A DNA stretch of 54,285 nt, taken from positions 1-54,285 of the forward strand of contig CAILVZ010000314.1 in NCBI GenBank assembly GCA_903837825.1, given 5' to 3'. This document shows, piece by piece, positions 42,288 through 51,079 of the stretch (the first letter of the stretch is position 1; each line of letters opens with the position of its first letter). This stretch comes from Akkermansiaceae bacterium. GTDB taxonomy: Bacteria; Verrucomicrobiota; Verrucomicrobiia; Verrucomicrobiales; Akkermansiaceae. The position numbers and the translations under genes were made by a program. The notes beneath the pieces were generated by a model. That model saw nothing but the letters and a program-made list of their open reading frames with translations, ran no database searches and had not been told where the DNA came from.

Positions 42288-43385
42288 TCAGCTCGTCACG
42301 CGCATGGGCATGAGCACGTAGAGGAATGATCCCTCGATGCGCAACACGCCTGGGCTCATTTCGTCGATCAGATCGAGGTAGACATCGTTGGTGTCCAGCG
42401 CGCGGAGCGGTGCTTGGAGGAACTCTGGGTTGAATGCGATCTGCATTGGTGGGCCTTGGTAGATCACATCCATCGACTCCTGTGCTTCACCGACGTCAGG
42501 TGAGTTTGCGGTGACTTCGATGTGGTTTTCGCTGAAGACCAGTTTGACCGAATTCGACTTGTCAGAAGAAAGCAACGAAACGCGGCGGACGGTTTCCAGT
42601 AGAGCTTCGCGGCCGATGACCACGCGCTCATTGCTGTCGCCAGGGATGACTTGGCGGTAGTTCGGGTAGTTGCCCTCGATGAGCTTGCTGGCGAGCAGGC
42701 TGTCACCGATGGTGAACGAAATCTGGCTGTCGCTGAGTTTGACGATCACCTCGCCGGTATCACCGAGGAGGCGTTGGAGTTCCTGCACGGCCTTGGTCGG
42801 GATGATCACGTCCGTCTCGTGAGAAGCTGGGAATTCCAAATCGGCATCGACCATCGCGAGACGGCGTCCGTCGGTGGCGACGAGCGTCAGTTTCCCCTCG
42901 CGGAACGAGGCGAAAATGCCATTGAGCACGTAGCGTGTCTCGTCGGTCGAGATCGCGTAGGACGTTTTTTTCAGGCCGTCGCGGAGTGTTTGTTGCGGGA
43001 TTTTGAAGACCTTGGCGCCCTCGAAGTCGGGGAGGGGAGGGAATTCCGTCTCGCTGAGCCCGATGATTTTGAAGAACGATGGGCCGCAACGGATCGATGC
43101 GTGGTTTTTCGCGTCTACGGAGACCTCAACCTCGCTGGCTGGAAGCTCACGGATGATGCTCACCAAGCGTTTGGCGGGCAGGGTGGTGGCGCCATCCTTG
43201 TCGATTTGCGCTTCCACCGAGCCAGTGATGCCGACGTCCAGATCTGTTGTGGTGAACTGAAGTCGTCCATCCTTCGCGACGAGCAGCACGTTGGAAAGGA
43301 TCGGCAAAGTTGTGCGCGAGCTGACCACGTGTTGGACTTTTTGCAGGCCGTCGAGAAAGGCTTCTTTGGAAATGCGGAATTTCAT
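42288..43385 (-). CDS. dnaN: DNA polymerase III beta sliding clamp
   Basis: MKFRISKEAFLDGLQKVQHVVSSRTTLPILSNVLL...; C-terminal SPGVLRIEGSFLYVLMPMRV. ORF extends to 43430 but ATG 43385 fits the family. Confidence 0.95.
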   Translation of the reverse strand: MKFRISKEAFLDGLQKVQHVVSSRTTLPILSNVLLVAKDGRLQFTTTDLDVGITGSVEAQIDKDGATTLPAKRLVSIIRELPASEVEVSVDAKNHASIRCGPSFFKIIGLSETEFPPLPDFEGAKVFKIPQQTLRDGLKKTSYAISTDETRYVLNGIFASFREGKLTLVATDGRRLAMVDADLEFPASHETDVIIPTKAVQELQRLLGDTGEVIVKLSDSQISFTIGDSLLASKLIEGNYPNYRQVIPGDSNERVVIGREALLETVRRVSLLSSDKSNSVKLVFSENHIEVTANSPDVGEAQESMDVIYQGPPMQIAFNPEFLQAPLRALDTNDVYLDLIDEMSPGVLRIEGSFLYVLMPMRVTS

Positions 43386-43619
43386 GGTTCGAAATCGAGG
43401 GAGTTGTTGGGAGTTAGTTTCTGCTTTCATCGCCCCTTGGCAAGCCTTCTGTGAATAATCGCAAAACGGAAGCGGTGAGCGCCAAACCGAGGGAGTTCGG
43501 CGGGTTACTGAAAAAGCGCTGCAAGCCCGCGTTAGGGCGGATCGAAGGGGGGATGGAGGAGTTTGGCCCTTAATCGATGGGAAGCTAGGCCCCCCAGGCC
43601 ACGCCGTCTTGGGAGGGAT

Positions 43620-45401
43620 TCACGTACCACCCTTGGCGGCGGCGAACTTTTTGGAAATGCGCGCGAAGTCGATCGGGCTCGGCTGTGGGTTGTCCTTTTT
43701 TCGCTTCAGGCAGTCGAGGGCGGCCTCGTAGTTGCCGCCAGTCTCAAGCACGAGCGCCTTGTCGTGATTGAACTGGTTCCAGTGAGCCGGATTGGTTTCG
43801 GGATCGATCCGCAGGGCGTGCATGTAGTTTTCCAGACTGTTTATGGCTTTCAGTCCTTCGGCGGGACTTATTGCGTGGGCCACGGCGATCGCGTAGCAAC
43901 CGGTGCACGCCACCTCCGCGAGAGAAAAGTGTCCGCTTGGCAGTTCGCGGGCAGGTGCGAGCGTGGAGAGGCTCGCGATGAATTTCTGGCGTATCTCCGG
44001 CCAATCGTGCATTTGACGGTTGATCACCGCCTGCCAGTTCTCCGCATCCAAGTCGCGAATCTGCAGCGTCCAAATCGCGCGACCTTGCGCTGGGTATTGC
44101 TTCAGAACGTTTGCCATGAGGCGGGTGAGATCGTGCCAAGCAAACGATCGTTGGGCAGCGAGCGATGTGAAGATTGCCAGCAGGCAAGCGGCAAGTGGCG
44201 CGGGCCTCACGGATGGAAGTAGCCGTTTCCAAATGGAAGCTAGAAAAATCGCCGAGCCGAGGCAGAACCATGGTAGGCCAGGATAGATCCGGTATTCAGG
44301 CATGAATTCAGGGATCATGAAGAGGACTCGGAACAGGATCGTTGCCACATAAAGCGCCAGACAGATGCCCAGCAGACGCGTCGATTTTCGCGATGCGAGA
44401 AGCCAGCTGGAAGCGGTTAGACCGAGAAATCCAATGGCTGATAGCATCGCGACGTGGTCTGGGATGTTCCAGAATGGCGTCCCAGCGGGTACGAGGGTTT
44501 CCGCAATCTGATGGTCTGAGCAGAGCGCCACGGGGATCACACTTCGCCAGGCGAATTCCCAGAAGACCCTGGAGAGCGTGTAGGCATGGCCGATGAAACG
44601 CGGGTTTGACCATTGCTCATGGATGCCGAGTTCACGCTTAAACATGCCGAGTGCCCACGCCGTTGCGACGATTCCCACAAGTGCTGCAAGAACCATCCAT
44701 GGGTATCGCCGTAACCGATTTCCCAGTTCCTGTGGCATGAAGGCTAGGCCAATCGCTGCAACCGCCATCAGCGCGTGAAAAAGCCCGGGACCTTTTGAAA
44801 ATGTCGCGCCAACCACGGATAGAATGCAAGCCGTCAACCACCATCCGCGGTGCCAGAATTTCCGGGCAGTGGGAAATTCGCCATCCAAGGCTTGAGGCTC
44901 TGGCACCCAGCCGATGCCGCGCATTAACCTTAGCATCGACCACGCCGCAAAGATGGAAAAGAGAGTCACCCATGCAAGGTCCTGGGTTCGTGCGTAGTTT
45001 GGGATTTCACTCGCCAGCGGATGCACGGCGAACCACAGCGCTCCGAACCAAGCAACACCAGCCGGCCATTGCCCTCTAATGAAATCGCGGCCAAACGCGA
45101 ACAGCGTGCAAGCAACCGAGGTGTGCAGGATCCAGTTGCCCGCATGAAATGCCACCGGCGACATTCCGAAAAACCGGTATTGGATCACATACCAGAGCGT
45201 GGTCCATGAACTGAGTTCTGCTTGAAGGAAATCTCCCGTGCGGACGGCCTCGCAGTCACGGATCTGCTGGATGTCATCCATGTAGAACTGCGACCCAAGG
45301 CACCAGAGATGTGCCAGTGCGCTTGCCACGATGATGCAGGCAAATGGCAGCCATGGGCGCATGAGGATCCCTGAAACCCACCTTCGATTTGCTTGCTCCA
45401 C
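43620..45401 (-). CDS. Polytopic membrane protein, glycosyltransferase-39/PMT-like topology with C-terminal TPR-like region
   Basis: 593 aa, multiple TM segments, QFYMDDIQQIRD near the N-terminus, C-terminal NLEQYMHALRIDPETNPAHW-type repeat segment. Confidence 0.55.
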   Translation of the reverse strand: MEQANRRWVSGILMRPWLPFACIIVASALAHLWCLGSQFYMDDIQQIRDCEAVRTGDFLQAELSSWTTLWYVIQYRFFGMSPVAFHAGNWILHTSVACTLFAFGRDFIRGQWPAGVAWFGALWFAVHPLASEIPNYARTQDLAWVTLFSIFAAWSMLRLMRGIGWVPEPQALDGEFPTARKFWHRGWWLTACILSVVGATFSKGPGLFHALMAVAAIGLAFMPQELGNRLRRYPWMVLAALVGIVATAWALGMFKRELGIHEQWSNPRFIGHAYTLSRVFWEFAWRSVIPVALCSDHQIAETLVPAGTPFWNIPDHVAMLSAIGFLGLTASSWLLASRKSTRLLGICLALYVATILFRVLFMIPEFMPEYRIYPGLPWFCLGSAIFLASIWKRLLPSVRPAPLAACLLAIFTSLAAQRSFAWHDLTRLMANVLKQYPAQGRAIWTLQIRDLDAENWQAVINRQMHDWPEIRQKFIASLSTLAPARELPSGHFSLAEVACTGCYAIAVAHAISPAEGLKAINSLENYMHALRIDPETNPAHWNQFNHDKALVLETGGNYEAALDCLKRKKDNPQPSPIDFARISKKFAAAKGGT

Positions 45402-45470
45402 GGAATGAATTCTGTTAGATTTCAGACTGCCCAGCCGAGTTGAGTTAAACCGCAGGGGGAAGGGAAGCGG

Positions 45471-46895
45471 TTAGCGCCGAAGTTGGGACTCGATGCGGGC
45501 AATGCTTTCTTTCAATCCGGGTTCGTCGGCGACCATTTCGGTGACCTTTTTGCAGGCGTGGATCACGGTTCCATGGTCGCGCCCGCCAAAGGCTTCGCCG
45601 ATCTCCATGAGTGATCCCTTGGTGAGCGAACGGCTCAGATACATGGCCACTTGACGAGGGAATGCGATGCTTGCAGGTCGGCGGCGGCTCGTCATGTCGG
45701 CAAGGCGAACATCGAAGTGTTCGGCCACCGCTTTTTGGATCGCGTCGATGGTGATTTGGCGGCTGGCCTCCTCACGGATGAGGTCGCGGAGCAGGTGCTC
45801 GACTTTTTCGATGGTCACGCTTTCCCCTGCGAGAGAGGCGTAGGTGGCCACCCGCATGAGTGCTCCCTCAAGGCGGCGAACATTGGTGCGGATTTTTTCA
45901 GCAAGAAAACGCAAGACGGACTCATCGATGCGGACTTTCCAGTCGATCGACTTCTTTTTGAGGATCGCCATCCGAGTTTCCATTTGCGGCGGCTGCATCT
46001 CCACGGTCAGGCCGCACTCGAAGCGGGAAATGAGCCGCGGTTCGAGGCTCTTGATCTCGCAGGCTGGGCGGTCACAGGTCAGGACCACTTGGTTGCGGCC
46101 GTCGAGCAGCGTGTTGAACGTGTGGAAAAACTCCTCTTGTGAGCGTTCCTTGCCAGCAAGGAACTGCACATCGTCGATGAGGAGAACGTCCGAACTGCGG
46201 TAACGACGGCGGAATTTTTCGATGTCACCCCGGCGGATCGCGTCGATGAATTCGTTGGTGAATTTTTCGCAGGTTAGATAGATCACCCGCGAGCTGGGGC
46301 TTCGGCGGAGGATCTCGTGGCCGATCGCCTGCATGGGGTGAGTCTTCCCAAGTCCTGGGCCACCGTAGATGAAGAGCGGGTTGTAGCCGACCGCGGATTT
46401 TTTCGCGACGGCCTCACAGGCCGCATGGGCGAACTGACTGTTGTCGCCGACCACGAAGCTGGCGAACGTGTTCGCGGAGTTCAGGCCGGCGCTTCTGATC
46501 CGCTTGTCCAGCGCTTCGCCGTCGAGGTTTTTCGGCTTGGCGGGGATAAAATAAGACTGGGTGGGAGTGTCCGATGCATCGGAGGCTGCGAGTTCCGCTT
46601 GGATGGTCACGCGGACTTCTCGGGCATCGCTGAAGACGCCAGTCACGGCCATGGTGAGCTCTGGCAGGTAGTTGGTTTCGATCCAGACCTGATGGATTTC
46701 ACCCGGCACCGCCATGGACGCGATCCCATCCGTCACGCCCAACCAGCGTGCTGCACGGAACCAACGCTGGAAGGCATCCGGACTGACCATCACGCTCAGC
46801 GCGGAACAAACCCTCTCCCATCCACCAGACTCCTCTGGTGTGTGGGCGGGATCGTTGCTGATCCCTTGGGTTTTCAATTCCTCTGGCTCCATCAT
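45471..46895 (-). CDS. dnaA: Chromosomal replication initiator protein DnaA
   Basis: FVVGDNSQFAHAACEAVAKK, NPLFIYGGPGLGKTHPMQAIGHEI, VLLIDDVQFLAGKERSQEEFFHTFN, C-terminal FGGRDHGTVIHACKKV. Confidence 0.96.
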   Translation of the reverse strand: MMEPEELKTQGISNDPAHTPEESGGWERVCSALSVMVSPDAFQRWFRAARWLGVTDGIASMAVPGEIHQVWIETNYLPELTMAVTGVFSDAREVRVTIQAELAASDASDTPTQSYFIPAKPKNLDGEALDKRIRSAGLNSANTFASFVVGDNSQFAHAACEAVAKKSAVGYNPLFIYGGPGLGKTHPMQAIGHEILRRSPSSRVIYLTCEKFTNEFIDAIRRGDIEKFRRRYRSSDVLLIDDVQFLAGKERSQEEFFHTFNTLLDGRNQVVLTCDRPACEIKSLEPRLISRFECGLTVEMQPPQMETRMAILKKKSIDWKVRIDESVLRFLAEKIRTNVRRLEGALMRVATYASLAGESVTIEKVEHLLRDLIREEASRQITIDAIQKAVAEHFDVRLADMTSRRRPASIAFPRQVAMYLSRSLTKGSLMEIGEAFGGRDHGTVIHACKKVTEMVADEPGLKESIARIESQLRR

Positions 46896-47096
46896 GATGT
46901 GGTTTTTTTAAAACTGTTAGACCATCGACAAACGTGGGATTTGCCAATCTCCAGAATGTCGAGGCGGGCGGATCTTGTGACGCGGAAACGGCAGAGGGAA
47001 ATTTTTTATATCCCTCTAACAGAAGTTTTGCGTGTCCACCCTATTCCACAAGGGTTCCACACCAAAATTTTTTTAAAACTTGACCCAAATATTATT

Positions 47097-48752
47097 TCAC
47101 TCTCCCAAACTATCCAGCGTTGAGTGATCGCTGCGAAAGCAAAGAGCCACGGCGATGGTCACCAGAGTTCCTGCCATGATGCGCCATGGGAATTCGATCA
47201 CTGGCATCCATGGGAAGTTCGAATAGAGTGGCTGTTGGGTTGCCATTTTCCAGAGGTCATTGGGCAGGTTGCTGAGGATAGCGACCACGATGATGCCAGC
47301 AGCCATGGCGATCGGGTTTCCCACATCGCTGCCGCGTGAGCGGGTGAAGAGCGCGACGATGAAAATGCCGAGCAATGATCCGTAAGTGTAGCCGAAGCTG
47401 CCGAGGATGATGCCAATGATGCTGAGGCTGGGGTTTTGGGCTTTGACGAAGGCGGTTGCCAACCCGATCAAGATGAGCACGAGGGCAAATGCGATGGTGC
47501 TGCGCTTGATGACTCGGACGCGTGCTTGGTCATCGCTGGGGGTTTGAAACCAGCGGAAATGGAAATCTCGCGAGTAGCTGGTGGCCAATGAGTTCATGGC
47601 GGTCCCAAGCGAGCCCATGGTGGTTGCAAGCACTCCAGCGACGACGAGTCCGCGCAGGCCTCCAGGCATCACATCGATGACGAAATACGGGAAAATCCGC
47701 GTGTGGTCCGGTTTTCCTGCGGCCATCGGTAATGATGGGTCGTGGATCACGTGACCGTAGTAAACCGAGAGCAGGATCCCGATCGTCAACACGGCGAACG
47801 TGACCGGAATATCGGCGATGCCAGAGAGGATGGTGGCCACCGCGCTTTGGTGTTTGTTTTTTGCAGTGAGCATCCGTTGCACCATGTCTTGATCGGTTCC
47901 GTGGGTTGCCAGGGTGACAAACAGCGAGCCGAACAGGGCGGCCCAGACGGTGAATTCGCTTTCCAGCACGCTCTTGATTGCAGACCAACTGTGGCCGTAG
48001 GCAGCGATGAATTTGGAATCCGCAGCGGCATCGCCTTTCCATTGCCAGAGGATGAGGTCGTGTGGGTCGGTGAGGTGGAATTTCGCGCCAGACCAACCAC
48101 TGGGAATGTGGCCAAGTAGGTACCAGACTGAGAACCCGAGTGCGCCAAAAAGCACTGCGATTTGAAGCACATCGGTCCAGATGACCGCCTTGATTCCGCC
48201 TACGGCCGTGTAGGCTGCGGTGAGTAGGCTGATGATCACAAGTGCGGCGCCGGTCACCCAGAATTGTTCCCAGTTTCCGAGTGGTCGTCCGGGGTGCATC
48301 TGGTTCCAGATCACCACGACTAACAGCGTGGGCACCCAGAGGCGAGAGCCGCTGGCGAGGGAGCGCGTGAGCAGGAAGATCACGCTTGCCACGCTGCGAG
48401 TGCGAGGCCCAAAACGGATTTCAAGAAACTCATAGATACTCACCACGTTGTGTTTGTAAAACGCAGGAATGAACACCGCACTCACCACCAAACGCGCCAA
48501 TAAGTACCCTACCATCAGTTGCGCGTAGGTGTAATTTCTCAAGCGAAATCCTTCGCCTGGTGTCCCAAAAAATGTGCCGGCGCTGATCTCGGAGGCGAGG
48601 ATCGAAGCGAGCACCGCCCACCAAGGAATCGCCCGTCCGCCAAGTGCGAAATCGGCTACCCCATGGTTTTGACGGCTGAAGTGCGCGCCGATGCCGACGA
48701 TGATGGAGAAGTAAATTCCAACGATGAGCAGATCAAACCCCAAAGGCGACAT
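47097..48752 (-). CDS. Sodium:solute symporter family transporter
   Basis: LGGRAIPWWAVLASILASEISAGTFFGTPGEGF; TAAYTAVGGIKAVIWTDVLQ; GTDQDMVQRMLTAKN. Probable start at ATG 48752. Confidence 0.92.
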   Translation of the reverse strand: MSPLGFDLLIVGIYFSIIVGIGAHFSRQNHGVADFALGGRAIPWWAVLASILASEISAGTFFGTPGEGFRLRNYTYAQLMVGYLLARLVVSAVFIPAFYKHNVVSIYEFLEIRFGPRTRSVASVIFLLTRSLASGSRLWVPTLLVVVIWNQMHPGRPLGNWEQFWVTGAALVIISLLTAAYTAVGGIKAVIWTDVLQIAVLFGALGFSVWYLLGHIPSGWSGAKFHLTDPHDLILWQWKGDAAADSKFIAAYGHSWSAIKSVLESEFTVWAALFGSLFVTLATHGTDQDMVQRMLTAKNKHQSAVATILSGIADIPVTFAVLTIGILLSVYYGHVIHDPSLPMAAGKPDHTRIFPYFVIDVMPGGLRGLVVAGVLATTMGSLGTAMNSLATSYSRDFHFRWFQTPSDDQARVRVIKRSTIAFALVLILIGLATAFVKAQNPSLSIIGIILGSFGYTYGSLLGIFIVALFTRSRGSDVGNPIAMAAGIIVVAILSNLPNDLWKMATQQPLYSNFPWMPVIEFPWRIMAGTLVTIAVALCFRSDHSTLDSLGE

Positions 48753-48883
48753 GCTTCGGATCCTATGCGGCCAGTGAGACGATCCAAGCGCCAAGTTGCT
48801 CGGAATTGAGCCGGCATGGATCTTCCCTTGCGGACGCTCGGAAGTGAGGCGATAGTTGAGGTCTAAATTCATCCCCCCACCTC

Positions 48884-49363
48884 ATGGAAAAGCTCATCAT
48901 CATCGCCGATCGCGGACGGGTCAGGCCCGTGAAAGTCAAGCCCGCTGGGGACGACCCGCAGCAAAAACCGCACTTGATTGAAGAATCCGGCAGCACGGTC
49001 GAGATGCGGCCGCTGTCGTTGCATCAAGCGGTCACCGACCACGCGGGTCGTTTCCCACAGGGGGGGGCGGTCGATCGGCGTGCGGGCATGTCATACGGAG
49101 AGGAGCACCACTTGGAGGAAGAACTAGAGACCCAAGCACTCAAGCGGGTCGCGGGGAAGATTGGGGAAATCGTCGCGTCGGCAGGCTATCCGGCTTGGCG
49201 GCTGGTGGTTCCTCAGGAAATCCTAGCGGCATTGATCGAAGCGCTTCCCCCAGCGGTACATCGGGTGCTGACCGACCCTGTGGCGGGGGACTGGACGAAG
49301 TTGCCCCTTGTCGAGTTAGAGCAGCGGCTGTTTCACCCGCCCAAAGGCGGATGGAAGCATTGA
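48884..49363 (+). CDS. Host-attachment/baeRF-like protein
   Basis: MEKLIIIADRGRVRPVKV...HHLEEELETQALKRVAGKIGEIVA...RLVVPQEILAALIEALPPAVHRVLTDPVAGDWTKLPLVEL layout of the 'host attachment protein' family. Confidence 0.72.
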   Translation: MEKLIIIADRGRVRPVKVKPAGDDPQQKPHLIEESGSTVEMRPLSLHQAVTDHAGRFPQGGAVDRRAGMSYGEEHHLEEELETQALKRVAGKIGEIVASAGYPAWRLVVPQEILAALIEALPPAVHRVLTDPVAGDWTKLPLVELEQRLFHPPKGGWKH

Positions 49364-49389
49364 AACAACAAATCTGAAGCCCCCACCCC

Positions 49390-50322
49390 ATGGAAAATCA
49401 ACCTCCTCTCAATGACCCGTGGCTCATCGCTGCGTGGCCAGGAATGGGTGCTGTCGCGAGCAGCTCCTGTTACTACCTCATCGCCAAACTCGGCATGCGC
49501 TTGTTGGAAGAATTTCCGGCCCGCGAGTTTTTTGATCTGGAAAGCATCGAGGTGAAGGACGGGTTGATCCTCACCGGCCCGCTCCCGCGCAGCCGATTTT
49601 TCGTTTGGCAGGACCCTCACAAAACCCATGACCTCGTCGTGTTCATCGGTGAGGCGCAACCACCCTCTAAGGGGGCTGCCTTCTGCGGAAAATTGATTGA
49701 ATACGCGCGCCAACTTGGGGTGCGCAAGGTTTTCACCTTTGCCGCCATGGGCACCCAGATGCGGCCCAAGAATGCCTCGCGGGTATTCGGCGCGGCCATC
49801 GATTCAGGGACGCTCGCGCATTTCAATCGTTGTGACATTCACATGTTAGAAAAAGGCCAGATCAGCGGGCTCAATGGGGTGTTGTTAGGAGTTGCCGCCG
49901 ACTATGGCATGAAGGGTGGCTGCTTGCTCGGCGAGATGCCCCAAGTTTTCTCTCAATTTCCATTTCCCAAAGCCTCGCTCGCGGTGCTCAAGGGGTTCAA
50001 GCGACTCGCGGAGATCACGATTGACTTCAAGGAGTTGCAGGCTCAGGCGCAAGAAGTGGAGAATGGGCTTGAGGAGTTCCTTGGCCGCCTAGAGAGCTCG
50101 GTCGGCAACCCGAGTGGAGCCGCGGCGGTGGTCGATGAGGCGGAATCTGAATCACCGCCGCCTAGCATCAATAAGACCGAGAAGCAGAAAATCAGCCGCC
50201 TTTTCTCGGTGGCCCGTGCGGACCGCTCGCGGGCCTACGAGCTCAAGCAAGAACTCGACCGACTTCACGTGTTTCACCAATACGAAGACCAGTTTCTCGA
50301 CCTCTTCAAAGAACCCGAATGA
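49390..50322 (+). CDS. PAC2 family protein (proteasome-assembly-chaperone-like)
   Basis: PWLIAAWPGMGAVASSSCYYLIAKLGMRLLEEFPAREFFDLE...GLNGVLLGVAADYGMKGGCLLGEMP. Confidence 0.82.
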   Translation: MENQPPLNDPWLIAAWPGMGAVASSSCYYLIAKLGMRLLEEFPAREFFDLESIEVKDGLILTGPLPRSRFFVWQDPHKTHDLVVFIGEAQPPSKGAAFCGKLIEYARQLGVRKVFTFAAMGTQMRPKNASRVFGAAIDSGTLAHFNRCDIHMLEKGQISGLNGVLLGVAADYGMKGGCLLGEMPQVFSQFPFPKASLAVLKGFKRLAEITIDFKELQAQAQEVENGLEEFLGRLESSVGNPSGAAAVVDEAESESPPPSINKTEKQKISRLFSVARADRSRAYELKQELDRLHVFHQYEDQFLDLFKEPE

Positions 50323-50356
50323 GCGGACTCCCTGATCTGAGCGGCGAGACCGATCG

Positions 50357-50956
50357 TTACCTGCTCGCCTCGAGTGCGTGGTAAACTTGCAACGCTGCGT
50401 ATGCGTCATTGGCGGCATACAGCAGCTGGCGATCCGACAACTCGCGTTGGGCCCAGTTCGAAGTCGTGACCGACTTGGACTTGTTGAGCTTGCGGTTAAA
50501 TAGCATGGCTACCGCAGTTTTCGCGCCGATGGAATTTCGGTAGCCAAGCTGCCGAAACGAGCGGTCAAGGTCCACGATGGAATTGGGCCGGATACCAAAG
50601 CGGTCGGAAATTTGACTCAGGTCGCCACCGAGGCCGAAGCCGATCTTGGTGATAGCAGCAGATTTGAGCAATTCCATGATCGCGGGATGGCTCTCGGTGA
50701 CGTGCGATTGAAAAATAAAGGCCTTCTCGCTGGTGGCAAACTGCAGCACATGGGGACCTTCCGATTTTTGGCCTTTTGCGAAGGTTGGCTTGGACTCAGT
50801 GTCGAAGCCCACGAGCTTCACTTGCGTCAGCTCATCGATGGCGAGGTTGGCTTGGCGCTCATTGGTCACGACAAAGACTTGCTCCAACTCCAGCCCAGCA
50901 TAGACCTCCAGCTCGGCGATCTGTGTTTTGTCGGGTGGTGACTTGGGCTGGCTCAT
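50357..50956 (-). CDS. RNase D-like 3'-5' exonuclease domain protein
   Basis: LVGFDTESKPTF...IGFGLGGDLSQISDRFGI...IVDLDRSF...NWAQRELSDRQLLYAANDAYAALQVY DEDDy pattern. Confidence 0.85.
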   Translation of the reverse strand: MSQPKSPPDKTQIAELEVYAGLELEQVFVVTNERQANLAIDELTQVKLVGFDTESKPTFAKGQKSEGPHVLQFATSEKAFIFQSHVTESHPAIMELLKSAAITKIGFGLGGDLSQISDRFGIRPNSIVDLDRSFRQLGYRNSIGAKTAVAMLFNRKLNKSKSVTTSNWAQRELSDRQLLYAANDAYAALQVYHALEASR

Positions 50957-51079
50957 GGAAATTTGGCGATCATGATGCCTTTTCGTGGCAACTCCCCATG
51001 ATTCATTCGATTCAGAATGGAATCAAGCACATGCTGGCAATTTTCGTGGTGAACCATCGCGTCAGTAGTTAGGGAGCTT

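Noticed and set aside
42651-43454. 267-aa plus-strand ORF
   Set aside because: Shadow ORF antisense to dnaN.
46317-47123. 268-aa plus-strand ORF
   Set aside because: Mostly antisense to dnaA and its upstream region; no domain recognised.
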